In this document: one piece after another, positions 16,890 through 25,849 of the stretch
Numbering within the stretch: the first letter of the stretch is position 1
Layout of the letters: every line of letters begins with the position of its first letter
NCBI GenBank assembly: GCA_965220955.1
Contig: CBDCRK010000035.1
Coordinates: 1 to 64,000, forward strand
Length of the DNA stretch: 64,000 nt
Reading direction: 5' to 3'
Source: CBDCRK01 sp965220955
Lineage (GTDB): Bacteria > Desulfobacterota > Binatia > Bin18 > CBDCRK01
Notes under the pieces: model-generated
What the model saw: the letters and a program-made list of their open reading frames with translations, nothing else
The model's database searches: none
What the model was told of the DNA's origin: nothing
Made by a program: the position numbers and the translations under genes

Positions 16890-17444
16890 CTAGAAGCTCA
16901 ACCGTGAACGTCCGGCCTGACGCCAGAGTCTGACGCGACTCCAGCCTAAAAGCCATCCCATCAAAAGAACCCCAGCTCCGGCCAAGAACCAGTGTAGACG
17001 CCGGTCCTGCAGGAACTCGGCGCGTTCCTCCTGCAACTGTTGCAGAAGTTGAGCCTGGGTGCCAGCCTCGTTCTCAGCCTGTGCTTTAGCCGCCCCTAAA
17101 CGAGCGTTCTCCTGCTGCAGTTGGGCCAGCTCCTGAGCCTGCTCTTGGACTTTTTCTTCTAATACCTTGAGACGGTGTTCTGCCGGGGTCTGTTCCGTCA
17201 TATAGGCCTTAAGAACGTATCCCTGTTGACCATCCTCAAGCGAAACCAGATAAAAATCTTCTTCCTCCTGGATGAAGTTGACCTCATGACCAGTCTGTAG
17301 AATATCAATGATCCTATGCTCCAGGCTGGGTCCGGTCCGCAGCATAAGCTCGCGATAACCGTTCACATAAAGGCTCTTAGCCTGGCAGAAGATCGGAATA
17401 GAGAAAGACAAGAGAAAGACAAACAAGGAAAAAGATTTTCTCAT
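16890..17444 (-). CDS. SH3-domain envelope protein (TIGR04211-like)
   Basis: The 184-residue protein has a signal peptide (RKSFSLFVFLLSFSIPIFCQA), a bacterial SH3 domain (residues about 24-90: ELMLRTGPSLEHRIIDIL, GYVLKAYM), a coiled coil rich in Glu, Gln and Ala (about 95-150) and one C-terminal membrane helix (LAGAGVLLMGWLLGW) followed by a basic tail. This order is that of the TIGR04211/YgiM-like family. ATG 17444 is chosen because it starts the signal peptide and has GGGGAGG upstream. The function is unknown, but an inner-membrane protein with a periplasmic SH3 domain suggests cell-wall contact. Confidence 0.85.
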   Translation of the reverse strand: MRKSFSLFVFLLSFSIPIFCQAKSLYVNGYRELMLRTGPSLEHRIIDILQTGHEVNFIQEEEDFYLVSLEDGQQGYVLKAYMTEQTPAEHRLKVLEEKVQEQAQELAQLQQENARLGAAKAQAENEAGTQAQLLQQLQEERAEFLQDRRLHWFLAGAGVLLMGWLLGWSRVRLWRQAGRSRLSF

Positions 17445-17513
17445 AGGCAACCTCCCCCTCCCCTTACTTCCCATCCAGAAATAGTCCAGGCGCAATCCCA
17501 TGGCACCCATCTT

Positions 17514-18914
17514 CTAAAAATCCATCTCCTTGACATCTCTTGCTACTCGCAATGGCGCAGCAGTGGCTGCCTGCACCTCCTCCACCGTCACCCCTGGGGC
17601 AACCTCCTTCAGCACAAAACCCTCTCGATCGACCTGGATTAAGGCCAGGTTAGTCAGCACCCATGAGACACAACGGGGGGCGGTCAGAGGATAGGTGCAC
17701 CGGCACACCAGCTTAGGCTCTCCCTCTTTTGTGGTGTGATACATGAGCACAATGAGGGTACGTGTGCCCGCTGCAAGATCCATTGCTCCTCCCACTGCTC
17801 CGGCCCCCATATGTGGAGTCTTCCAATTGGCTAAGTCCCCTTTCTCTGATACCTGAAATCCACCCAGCACAACCGCATCCAGATGTCCTCCCCTAATCAT
17901 GGCAAAAGCGTCTGCGCTATGAAAGAAGCTGGCCCCGGGCAGAAGCGTCACAAGTTGACTGCTGGCATTATAGAGGTCTGTATCTTCCTCTCCCTCTCCA
18001 GCAAGGGGCCCATACCCCAACACCCCATCTTCTGCCTGCAGAAAAATATCCTGGTCCTGAATGAAGTTGGAGACAAGAGCGGGGAGACCAATCCCCAGGT
18101 TGACAAACTGTCCGGGAGACAGCAGACGTGCTACTCGCAACGCCATTAATTCAGAAGAAAGCCCTGTCAGTCCTTCCCTCCCCATCCTCCCCGCAGGGTC
18201 TACCTTACGTCCAAGGGTACGCATCATCTCCAGAATCGTTGCCTTTGTCAGGGGGTTTTCTCTCTTGACTAAACGGTGCACATAAATACCCGGTGTCATC
18301 ACTGTCTCTGGGTCCAACTCTCCAGGTTTTACAATCTCATCGACTTCGGCGATTACCACATCTGCCGCTGTGGCAAAAACAGGGTTAAAATTACGGGCAG
18401 CACGTCGATAGACAAGATTCCCTCCGATATCGGCTTTATGAGCACGGATGAAAGCGAAGTCAGCTCGTAAGGCTCTCTCCAACAAAAACTCCTGCCCGCC
18501 AAACACGCGCTTTTCCTTCCCTTCTTCCATAACCGTACCTACACCTGTGGAAGTGAAAAAAGCCGGGATACCAGCCCCACCGGCCCGTACCCTTTCTACC
18601 AGAGTGCCCTGGGGTACCAGCTCAAACTCTACTTCTCCCCGTGAAATCTGTTCGGAAAGAGAAGTTGTGCGGTAGGCATAGCCACCAAAAGAGGAAATCA
18701 GTTTTTTAACTTGGCCGTTCTCAGCTAGAACCTGCGGAGAGAAAGGACCAAATCCTGCAGAATTGCAGATGATTGTCAGACCCTTGACCCCCCGGTTACA
18801 TAAGGCTTGGATTAATGCATGCGGCCACCCCTGTAGTACTCCAAATCCACCAACAAGGACACTGGCACCATCAGACACAGCAGCCACAGCAGCAGTAAGA
18901 ATCTTCTTATACAT
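17514..18914 (-). CDS. single-chain 3-oxoacid/acetate-type CoA-transferase
   Basis: One 466-residue chain contains both CoA-transferase halves. The alpha-type half has VLVGGFGVLQGWPHALIQAL, the GGAGIPAFFTSTGVGT block and FIRAHKADIGGNLVYRR. The beta-type half has VNLGIGLPALVSNFI and AEDGVLGYGPL, whose Glu is the expected catalytic residue that forms the CoA thioester, then GGHLDAVVLGGFQVSEKGDLANW. Most bacterial enzymes use two subunits; a fusion resembles eukaryotic SCOT. The start is placed at ATG 18914, but no clear ribosome site is seen and TTG 18926 is possible. It probably moves CoA between short-chain acids. Confidence 0.9.
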   Translation of the reverse strand: MYKKILTAAVAAVSDGASVLVGGFGVLQGWPHALIQALCNRGVKGLTIICNSAGFGPFSPQVLAENGQVKKLISSFGGYAYRTTSLSEQISRGEVEFELVPQGTLVERVRAGGAGIPAFFTSTGVGTVMEEGKEKRVFGGQEFLLERALRADFAFIRAHKADIGGNLVYRRAARNFNPVFATAADVVIAEVDEIVKPGELDPETVMTPGIYVHRLVKRENPLTKATILEMMRTLGRKVDPAGRMGREGLTGLSSELMALRVARLLSPGQFVNLGIGLPALVSNFIQDQDIFLQAEDGVLGYGPLAGEGEEDTDLYNASSQLVTLLPGASFFHSADAFAMIRGGHLDAVVLGGFQVSEKGDLANWKTPHMGAGAVGGAMDLAAGTRTLIVLMYHTTKEGEPKLVCRCTYPLTAPRCVSWVLTNLALIQVDREGFVLKEVAPGVTVEEVQAATAAPLRVARDVKEMDF

Positions 18915-19056
18915 AAACCACCACAACTCAAAACAACATCATAGTGTTTATTCTGCCAGCCCTTGCTATCCGTTCTGTTCCTCCATAAGGTAGCTATTCT
19001 GATTATGCTGGCCTAGGTTGCAGAGTGCAACCAGCCTTGACCAGAGGAGGGATGCT

Positions 19057-19353
19057 GTGCCCCAATGTTCCTGTGACCTATGTGACCTTGTCCATTACAC
19101 TCAGTGGTATGCTGAGTTCCACCAGCCCTTTTCCTTTGTTATCCTTGACTGTGACTCCTGCGATGTGCCCATAGTGGTTCTGAGAGAGCATCGAGTAGAG
19201 GTAACTCCGCAAGAGGTAGACTACATGGAAAAGGCTCTCAATTTAGTCGCTGAGCAGAAGTACGCAAAGAAATTTCCTAAATGGATTTTCGACCATCACA
19301 TGCGCCAGATTCCTGACCATTATCACTTCCATGTCCGGCCATTGCTATGGTAG
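19057..19353 (+). CDS. HIT-like small protein
   Basis: The 98-residue protein begins VPQCSCDLCD with a possible zinc-binding CxxC. It has a VLREHRVEVTPQEVDYMEKAL strand-helix and ends DHYHFHVRP, which resembles the histidine triad of HIT-type nucleotide hydrolases and transferases, though the fit is loose. GTG 19057 is preferred because AGGAGGG stands about 5 bases upstream. The frame is open back to 19018. It stands alone between divergent genes. Confidence 0.55.
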   Translation: MPQCSCDLCDLVHYTQWYAEFHQPFSFVILDCDSCDVPIVVLREHRVEVTPQEVDYMEKALNLVAEQKYAKKFPKWIFDHHMRQIPDHYHFHVRPLLW

Positions 19354-19510
19354 CAGGCCATGAAGTCAAAAGGCATTCTGAACTGCAGGATTAAGGCGCA
19401 AAGGGCATTTTCTCCATTCCGGTGCCCAATTCCTGATCTTCATCCCTGCCCTCTCCTCTTCAGGAGCAGGAAAAGTTGCTTTTTTTATCTCCCCTGACCT
19501 TTCGGTCAGC

Positions 19511-19539
19511 TTGACAGAGTCAAGACAGCAGTTTAGGGT
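19511..19539 (+). promoter_or_regulatory. promoter of the dehydrogenase-cupin operon
   Basis: TTGACA at 19511-19516, a 17-base spacer and TAGGGT at 19534-19539. It lies 22 bases upstream of the first gene, which itself has GGGGAGG as ribosome site. Confidence 0.5.
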
Positions 19540-19561
19540 AGGGACCTGGGGAGGTATGTGA

Positions 19562-20584
19562 ATGAGGGCTGTTGTTTTATCTGCACCCGGAAAAATGACG
19601 TACCAAGAGGTTGAGACCCCTCACCCAAAAGAAGGAGAGGTCATATTAGAGATCGGTGCTGCTTTAACCTGTGGAACTGATCTCAAGACGTTTCTGCGTG
19701 GCCACCCTAAGATGCCTACGCCTACACTCTTTGGACATGAGTTTTCCGGCACAGTGATAAAGGTAGGGCAAGGGGTGAAAAACGTTCGGGAGGGGGATGA
19801 GGTCATGCTTGTTCCCACTGCCCCTTGTGGAGAGTGCTATTATTGTCTTCGGGAAGAAGAAAACCTCTGCACCACACTTTTTCCCATGCTCCTCGGAGCA
19901 TATGCCGAGTATATCAGGGTTCCGGCTAGGATCGTACAGAAGAACCTCTTCCCTAAGCCTCCATCGCTATCCTTTGTAGAGGCTGCACTTTTGGAGCCCC
20001 TCTCTTGTGTCATCCACAGCTTAGAACACATAAGACTCCGGCCAGACGACACGGTTGCTATTATTGGCGCTGGGGCCTTTGGGCTTTTGCATATGATAGC
20101 ACTAAAAGTGCTAGGCATAGAAAGGATACATATGATTGCACGTAACCCTCAGAGAGCACAGGTTGCCTGCAGTCTTAGGGCCCATAAGGTCATCCTGCAG
20201 GATGTCAGTGAGGCTCGAGACGAGATTTTTGCTGACACGCAAGGACGTGGGTTTGACATAGTAATCGAATGCACGGGCCAGCCCAAAGTATGGGAAGAAG
20301 CCATAGGGCTGGCCCGACCAGGTGGTCAAGTCATACTCTTTGGGGGCTGTCCCTCTGGCACAAAAGTAAGCTTTGACACCTGCAGGCTGCACTATGACCA
20401 GGTAAAGATCTTTAGCCCTTTCCACTTCAAACCACAGGCTGTGCACAAGGCGTATCAACTGCTTTCGGAGGAGCGAATACCAGGCTGTGCTTTGATCAGC
20501 GGCACCTTTCCTTTACACCAGATCAAAGACGCTTTTGCTTTGCTCCAAGAGGGACAAGGGATTAGGTACGCTATCATTCCCTAA
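19562..20584 (+). CDS. zinc-dependent medium-chain dehydrogenase
   Basis: The 340-residue MDR protein has the catalytic-zinc start (TCGTDLKTF), GHEFSGTV, and the structural-zinc loop CGECYYCLREEENLC with four cysteines. The nucleotide motif appears as AIIGAGAFGLLH. Its closest type is the sorbitol/threonine dehydrogenase group, oxidising a secondary alcohol with NAD(P). It is followed after 54 bases by a second MDR gene and then a cupin, all on one strand behind one promoter. The substrate is unknown; a sugar, polyol or amino-alcohol is likely. Confidence 0.88.
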   Translation: MRAVVLSAPGKMTYQEVETPHPKEGEVILEIGAALTCGTDLKTFLRGHPKMPTPTLFGHEFSGTVIKVGQGVKNVREGDEVMLVPTAPCGECYYCLREEENLCTTLFPMLLGAYAEYIRVPARIVQKNLFPKPPSLSFVEAALLEPLSCVIHSLEHIRLRPDDTVAIIGAGAFGLLHMIALKVLGIERIHMIARNPQRAQVACSLRAHKVILQDVSEARDEIFADTQGRGFDIVIECTGQPKVWEEAIGLARPGGQVILFGGCPSGTKVSFDTCRLHYDQVKIFSPFHFKPQAVHKAYQLLSEERIPGCALISGTFPLHQIKDAFALLQEGQGIRYAIIP

Positions 20585-20638
20585 CTTGCTGCCGAAAAGG
20601 ATTCTTCAGTAGCTTCATCAAAATCAGAGGTTAAAGAA

Positions 20639-21664
20639 GTGAAAGTCGCACGGCTGTACGATTTTTTGGACATTCGCTTAGAGGATGACGACATCCCTCG
20701 GGTAGGTCCCGGGGAAATTCTTGTCAAAACCGGAGCTTGTGGTATTTGCTCAGGAGACGTCATGGGGTGGTACATTAAGAAGAAGGCGCCCCTAGTATTC
20801 GGCCACGAGCCTGCTGGGGAGATCGTTGAGGTAGGCGAAGGGGTCGCAGACTTTCGCTCCGGTGACCGCGTCTTTGTCCACCACCATGCTCCCTGTTTTT
20901 CTTGCCGGGCATGCCAGAGGGGTCACTTTGTACAGTGCCTGACTTGGCGGTCCTCGCACATTGTCCCGGGAGGAATGGCAGAATATTTTCTTGTTCCTGA
21001 GGAAAATCTTTCTGGGGACACCCTCCGCCTTCCAGAATCTATTTCTTTTGCAGATGGTTCCTTGGTTGAACCGACTGCTTGTGTAGTGAAATCATTGAGA
21101 AGAGCGGGGCTTATGGGGGGAGAAAGAATCCTGGTAATTGGCCTGGGAATCATGGGACAATTACATGTAGCGCTGGCTCGCCATTATGGGGCAGAATTAA
21201 TTATCGGGACAGATTTCATCCCCTATCGTTGTAGTAAAGCCCTAGAGTTGGGAGCCGATAAAGTGATCGACCCTTCCCGGGAAAATCTGGTGGAAGAACT
21301 GCGCGAAACGACCCAGGGAGAGATGGCCGATATTGTCATTGTGGGGCCAGGAACAATCACGGCAATGGAGTTAGGAGTACAGTGCGCAAGTAGAGGGGGA
21401 ACGGTTGTGCTGTTCACCGCGAGCCCGCCTGAAGCCACTCTAGGCGTTTCCCCTTACCACATTTACTTCCATGAGGTCCGTCTGGTGCCAAGTTATTCCT
21501 GCGGTCCCAATGACACCAGGGAAGCATTGCGCCTAGTGAGCACTAATGCAATTAAAGCAGAACAGTTTATTACTCACCGCTTTCCCTTTACCGCAGTAGC
21601 CGATGCTTATAAGACCGCTGCAGAAGCTAAAGAGTCCTTAAAGACGGTCGTTGTCTTTTCCTAG
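20639..21664 (+). CDS. second zinc-dependent medium-chain dehydrogenase
   Basis: The 341-residue protein shares the fold but not close identity with its neighbour. Seen are the catalytic-zinc ACGICSGDVM, FGHEPAGEI, the structural-zinc loop CFSCRACQRGHFVQC with four cysteines, and the nucleotide motif VIGLGIMGQLH. GTG 20639 opens it, with no strong ribosome site visible; translational coupling with the gene before it is possible. Two different dehydrogenases in a row suggest successive oxidations or an oxidation-reduction pair on one substrate (inference). Confidence 0.88.
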   Translation: MKVARLYDFLDIRLEDDDIPRVGPGEILVKTGACGICSGDVMGWYIKKKAPLVFGHEPAGEIVEVGEGVADFRSGDRVFVHHHAPCFSCRACQRGHFVQCLTWRSSHIVPGGMAEYFLVPEENLSGDTLRLPESISFADGSLVEPTACVVKSLRRAGLMGGERILVIGLGIMGQLHVALARHYGAELIIGTDFIPYRCSKALELGADKVIDPSRENLVEELRETTQGEMADIVIVGPGTITAMELGVQCASRGGTVVLFTASPPEATLGVSPYHIYFHEVRLVPSYSCGPNDTREALRLVSTNAIKAEQFITHRFPFTAVADAYKTAAEAKESLKTVVVFS

Positions 21665-21673
21665 GATCAAGAT

Positions 21674-22159
21674 ATGTCGTCGCTACAATTTCGGCTGCTT
21701 AAGTTTCAGCAAGGGTATAAGTGGGAAGGAGTTGAGAGAGAAGCTTACAAACCCGGACAGGAAGAAGGAAGCGAGTGGACAGGGATTATTCGCCAGGTAC
21801 TGGTGGGGAAACAGGTCGAATCTACTAAGTTTCACCTGCGCTATTTTGAGATTGGTCCAGAAGGGTATTCAAGCCTAGAGAAGCACAAGCACATACATGT
21901 GGTAGTTGTGGTACGCGGAAATGGACGAGTGGTGATCGGATCATCCTCTTACTCGATGTCCCCATTGGATGTAGTCTATGTTGGCGCCTGGGTTTCTCAC
22001 CAATTTCTTAACGAGGGAAAAGAGCCGTTTGGGTTTTTCTGTATTGTTGATGAGGAAAGGGACAGACCTGTGCCTCTTAAGCCGGAAGAGCTAAAAGAAG
22101 TATTAGTCAGCAAGGCAAGACCAGGCGAGCCCGGGCCGAAAACGAGAAATACAGGTTAG
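21674..22159 (+). CDS. cupin-domain protein
   Basis: The 161-residue protein has a single small cupin barrel at about residues 55-135. The metal motif is visible as EKHKHIHVVVVVRGNGRV (His pair) and VSHQFLN (second His). A DEERDRP tail follows. It starts 9 bases after the second dehydrogenase, so it belongs to the same operon. Small cupins bind a divalent metal and may be isomerases, dioxygenases or ligand sensors; with sugar-type dehydrogenases an isomerase is plausible but not shown. Confidence 0.85.
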   Translation: MSSLQFRLLKFQQGYKWEGVEREAYKPGQEEGSEWTGIIRQVLVGKQVESTKFHLRYFEIGPEGYSSLEKHKHIHVVVVVRGNGRVVIGSSSYSMSPLDVVYVGAWVSHQFLNEGKEPFGFFCIVDEERDRPVPLKPEELKEVLVSKARPGEPGPKTRNTG

Positions 22160-22192
22160 CTACAATAAATGAAGCAAGGGTATGTTAGTAAA

Positions 22193-22219
22193 AAAGGGGC
22201 AACCATAAGCCACCCCTTT
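22193..22219 (-). terminator. intrinsic terminator of the repeat lipoprotein gene
   Basis: On the minus strand AAAGGGG, a 13-base loop and CCCCTTT are followed by further T residues. It lies 43 bases after the stop of the lipoprotein gene, between convergent genes. Confidence 0.6.
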
Positions 22220-22261
22220 GTCTGGTTCGTAATATACTTTTGACTGGCCAACTAGGATCAC

Positions 22262-22582
22262 TTACTTTCTCATAGTTTTCTCCAACATCGCCTCTACCCT
22301 TGCCGCTGCATCCTCAACCCTTCCGGCTGCTGCCTCGGCCCTTCCGGCTGCTGCCTCGGCCCTTCCGGCTGCTGCCTCGGCCCTTCCGGCTGCTGCCTCG
22401 GCCCTTCCGGCTGCTGCCTCAGCCCGACCTGCGGCTCCCTCAGCCCGCTGAGTTGCGGCTCCGGCCCCCTGAGCCGCTGTCCTAGCAGCATCTGCATGTC
22501 GCTGTACTGCACACCCGAAGTTCACCGTTGCCAGCAGCCCTACCGCTAACCCTATAGTCATAATCTTTCCCAAGATCCGCAT
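22262..22582 (-). CDS. alanine-rich repeat lipoprotein
   Basis: The 106-residue protein has a lipoprotein signal ending VNFGC (Cys24). The mature chain is almost wholly Ala, Gly, Arg and Glu. It contains AEAAAGR units repeated five to six times, forming one long amphipathic helix like Lpp and alanine-zipper lipoproteins. It ends with a basic tail (EKTMRK), as in Lpp-like proteins that contact peptidoglycan. It probably lies on the periplasmic side of the outer membrane as an oligomer (inference). The DNA under the repeats is nearly identical copy to copy. Confidence 0.75.
   Translation of the reverse strand: MRILGKIMTIGLAVGLLATVNFGCAVQRHADAARTAAQGAGAATQRAEGAAGRAEAAAGRAEAAAGRAEAAAGRAEAAAGRAEAAAGRVEDAAARVEAMLEKTMRK
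22320..22424. repeat. five tandem copies of a 21-bp unit
   Basis: Copies start at 22320, 22341, 22362, 22383 and 22404. The first four are identical and the last differs by one base. Each encodes seven residues of the lipoprotein helix, so copy-number change keeps the frame. Confidence 0.95.
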
Positions 22583-22715
22583 CGCTCTTCACCTCCTTCT
22601 TGACTTATGGCCCTAGCCGCGCCCATGCTGCCATAAAATCTATAGATCCGCAAGCGAAAAGTAGAGGTACCCTGCACCTGTCTTACTTAGGGGCAATCGC
22701 AGGGAGCGACTCCTA

Positions 22716-24347
22716 CTAGTAGTCCTCATCAAACTCACCACCAGCCGGCGAGACTGCGGGGGCTTTTTTCTTCTCCGGTTTTGTTGCCACTGCCGCCTCT
22801 GTGGTAATAAGTAAACCAGCCACGCTTGCTGCGTTCTGTAAAGCTATGCGAACAACCTTAGTCGGATCGATCACCCCAACCCCTGTGAGATTCTCAAACT
22901 TCTCTGCCTGGGCATTAAAGCCAAAGTCTCCTTTTCCCTCCCTCACCCTGTTTGTCACAACAGAGGGATCCCACCCAGCGTTGAGTGCAATCTGGCGTAG
23001 CGGCTCTTCCATTGCTCGCTTAACAATAGCAATCCCCTGACCCCTATCACCCTCGTCATTAAGATCATTCAGAGCCTGCTGGGCACGCAACAAGGCAATC
23101 CCCCCTCCAGCAACAATCCCCTCTTCCGCCGCCGCCCGAGCTGCATGCATAGCATCGTCAACCCGAGCCTTTTTCTCCTTCATCTCCACCTCGGTGGCTG
23201 CCCCTGCACGTACAACGGCTACCCCCCCCGCTAGCTTGGCGAGACGCTCCTGGAGCTTCTCACGGTCATAGTCAGAGGTGGTTTCATCAATCTGGGCGCG
23301 AATCTGTGCAATACGCCCCTGGATGGCGTCCTTTTCCCCTTCTCCGCCTACAAGGGTTGTGTTGTCCTTATCAATCACTACGCGCGTACAACGGCCAAGA
23401 TCGTCAAGGCTAACGTTCTCGATCTTGATCCCCAGATCCTCCGAAATAACCCGTCCGCCGGCCAGAATAGCCATATCCTCCAGCATGGCCTTACGCCGGT
23501 CACCGAACCCTGGGGCCTTAACCGCAGCACCCTGAAGCGTGCCACGCAGCCTGTTAACCACAAATGTGGCCAGCGCCTCCCCTTCCACATCCTCAGCAAT
23601 GAACACAACAGGGCGCCCGCTTTGCGCTACTTGTTCCAGAAGAGGAAGGAGATCCCGCATATTGGATATCTTCTTTTCGTAAAAGAGAAGATAGGGATCC
23701 TCTATCTCCACCGTCATCTTTTCTGCATTAGTGACAAAATAGGGAGAAAGATACCCACGGTCAAAGCGCATACCCTCAACCACCTCCATGGTTGTTTCCA
23801 GTCCCTTAGCCTCCTCAACCGTAATCACCCCATCTCTACCCACCCTATCCATCGCCTCAGCCAGAATCTCGCCAATGGAAGGGTCTCCGTTGGCTGCAAT
23901 AGTGGCAACCTGCGTGACTTGGTCCTTACCCTTTACTGCCCGGCTCTGTCCTTTGACTGCCTCAATCGCTTTTTCCACAGCCAGGTCGATGCCACGCTTT
24001 AGCTCCATAGAGTCGAAGCCTGCCGCTTCCAGCCGCAGTCCCTCCCGTAGGATGGCGCGGGCAAGAACTGTGGCGGTAGTGGTTCCATCTCCAGTGTCAT
24101 CTGAGGTCTTCTGGGCCACCTCGCGGATCATCTTGGCTCCCATGTTCTCAAACTTCCCCTCAAGCTCAATTTCCTTGACCACCGAGACTCCGTCCTTGGT
24201 CACTACCGGAGCGCCAAAGCTCTTTTCCAGAAGGACATTACGCCCTTTTGGTCCCAGGGTGACTCTGGCAGAATCAGCAACAAGGTTAACCCCGTGTAGG
24301 ATTCCTTCTCTGGCCTTATTATGTAAATGTACCGTTTTTGCTGCCAT
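22716..24347 (-). CDS. groL: chaperonin GroEL
   Basis: The 543-residue protein has all family blocks: ARVTLGPKGRNVLLEKSFGAP, GDGTTTATVLAR (nucleotide site with the catalytic Asp), GYLSPYFVTN, and GIVAGGGIALLRA with the DPTKVVR block. The C-terminus ends EFDEDY and lacks the usual GGM repeat tail. No groES lies upstream: the 197 bases before it hold no ORF and no clear CIRCE operator. It should form the double-ring folding machine with a GroES encoded elsewhere. In genomes with several groEL copies a lone, tail-less one may be a specialised paralogue, but this window cannot tell. Confidence 0.97.
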   Translation of the reverse strand: MAAKTVHLHNKAREGILHGVNLVADSARVTLGPKGRNVLLEKSFGAPVVTKDGVSVVKEIELEGKFENMGAKMIREVAQKTSDDTGDGTTTATVLARAILREGLRLEAAGFDSMELKRGIDLAVEKAIEAVKGQSRAVKGKDQVTQVATIAANGDPSIGEILAEAMDRVGRDGVITVEEAKGLETTMEVVEGMRFDRGYLSPYFVTNAEKMTVEIEDPYLLFYEKKISNMRDLLPLLEQVAQSGRPVVFIAEDVEGEALATFVVNRLRGTLQGAAVKAPGFGDRRKAMLEDMAILAGGRVISEDLGIKIENVSLDDLGRCTRVVIDKDNTTLVGGEGEKDAIQGRIAQIRAQIDETTSDYDREKLQERLAKLAGGVAVVRAGAATEVEMKEKKARVDDAMHAARAAAEEGIVAGGGIALLRAQQALNDLNDEGDRGQGIAIVKRAMEEPLRQIALNAGWDPSVVTNRVREGKGDFGFNAQAEKFENLTGVGVIDPTKVVRIALQNAASVAGLLITTEAAVATKPEKKKAPAVSPAGGEFDEDY

Positions 24348-24544
24348 CTTTCTTTTCTCCTTTCACCGTCTTCTAGTGATACTTTCAGCACTCAGCAATC
24401 AGTCATCAGCCTTGGGCTTAGCACGAGCGCGGGAGTCGAAGTGTTTCATGGAGCTGAACGCTAATGGTTAAATGCTAAGAATAAGCACCCTTACAAAAAT
24501 TGCAAGTGAAGGAAGCCTACCCCGAGGCGGTAAGGTTGTCTCGT

Positions 24545-25705
24545 CTAGAGGTCTTTCCTAGAGGAAGCCTTGTGAGCCTGGGGCACATCATAAGGACTCA
24601 GTGCAGGGATAATGGCTAGCACCCTTCCACTATCTTGCACAATTATCTCTCCAATTACCTGGCGATAAGAAATCGGAGCAGAAATAATTGAAGGGAACTG
24701 AAAACCCACCTGTAGGTCTTTTACCTCATCTTTTCGGACTAAAAAAGAGGCATTCGCTGCCGCGACTGGTTGAAGAACAGGGATGGATCCACCCTCTACC
24801 ATAATCTCCACCGTGAGCGGCTCCCCCTCATTCACCATACGAACCTTGGTGAAATTGGAAAATCCCCACTCTATTAGGCTCTTCCCTACATTAAAGCGAG
24901 TCCGACTATTTTTTGCTCCCATGACCACTGATATCAGTCGCAAGTTTCCCCTCCGGGCAGTAACAGCAAGATTAAAGCCTGCCCGGCGATGAAACCCAGT
25001 TTTAAGACCATCCACACTTAGTAATCGACCAACAAGACGGTTGGTGTTCACTAGCCTAAGGCGGCCATCACGCAGGGATACCTGTTTCTGGGAGGTCCAG
25101 GCAAGTACCTCTGGGTATTTGAGTAACTCACGGACAAGTGTGACCATATCTGCAGCAGAAGAAAAATCATTAGACTTTTTTTTGGGAGAGGGAAGACCAT
25201 TGACCGTCCGGTACACAGTCTCAGCCATACCCAACTCCTGTGCTCTCTTATTCATAGCCTGCAAGCAAGCCGCCACCGAGCCCTTAGTACCCTCGGCCAC
25301 AGCTACTGCTGCATCATTGGCAGAGGTTACCAGCATGGCCTGCATTAGCTCGAGAAGAGTAAACTTCCCTCCCGCCTTTAGGTTAATCTGTCTTCCCTCG
25401 ACCCGGCTTGCTAAACGGCTAACAGTGATGGAAGTATCAAAGGAGAACCTACCTCGCTTTATTTCTTCCAGCGCAAGAAGCCCAATCATCATCTTTGTCA
25501 GGGAGGCAGCATACCAGCGCTTGCGAGCTTCCGTGGCAAAAAGGATCCTACCTGTCTCTGCCTCAACAAGAATTGCAGATTGGAAATAACTAGACGAAGG
25601 CAGCTTAGGCGGAGGCAGAGGCGGAGCGGCCTGCGCCAGTTCCTGAAGGGTAAAAAAAAGAAAGAGAAGAACACCACCTCTACCACTAAACCACCCCATA
25701 TCCAT
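24545..25705 (-). CDS. dacA: D-alanyl-D-alanine carboxypeptidase (PBP5/6 family)
   Basis: The 386-residue protein has a signal peptide (residues about 10-26) and the peptidase S11 motifs: Ser68-x-x-Lys71 (SLTK), SAND (SxN) and KTGFH (KTG). The second, all-beta C-terminal domain (MVNEGEPLTVEI and after) and a final amphipathic segment follow. It trims the terminal D-Ala of peptidoglycan pentapeptides in the periplasm. ATG 25705 and ATG 25699 are both possible; AAGGGAG fits the second slightly better. It appears monocistronic. Confidence 0.92.
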   Translation of the reverse strand: MDMGWFSGRGGVLLFLFFTLQELAQAAPPLPPPKLPSSSYFQSAILVEAETGRILFATEARKRWYAASLTKMMIGLLALEEIKRGRFSFDTSITVSRLASRVEGRQINLKAGGKFTLLELMQAMLVTSANDAAVAVAEGTKGSVAACLQAMNKRAQELGMAETVYRTVNGLPSPKKKSNDFSSAADMVTLVRELLKYPEVLAWTSQKQVSLRDGRLRLVNTNRLVGRLLSVDGLKTGFHRRAGFNLAVTARRGNLRLISVVMGAKNSRTRFNVGKSLIEWGFSNFTKVRMVNEGEPLTVEIMVEGGSIPVLQPVAAANASFLVRKDEVKDLQVGFQFPSIISAPISYRQVIGEIIVQDSGRVLAIIPALSPYDVPQAHKASSRKDL

Positions 25706-25849
25706 TCTCCCTTCTGTTTCATGTTTTTCTAGAAGCAGAGAAAAACCTTGGAACCCACTCTCGACTCCCTATCTTTCTCCTTCTGCTGTTGGTCTATGAC
25801 TACGTTGGCATGGACGGCCATGTCTTCGCCGACAGGACCAAGTGGAGAG

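Noticed and set aside
22320..22424. Tandem repeats as a CRISPR array
   Set aside because: The units are contiguous with no spacers and lie in frame within a protein gene.
23788..24471. Long plus-strand ORF opposite groEL
   Set aside because: It is antisense to a highly conserved gene, has Ser/Pro-rich composition and matches nothing; a shadow frame.
24348..24544. CIRCE heat-shock operator before groEL
   Set aside because: TTAGCAC-like and CAGCACTC-like strings occur but not as the spaced inverted repeat required.
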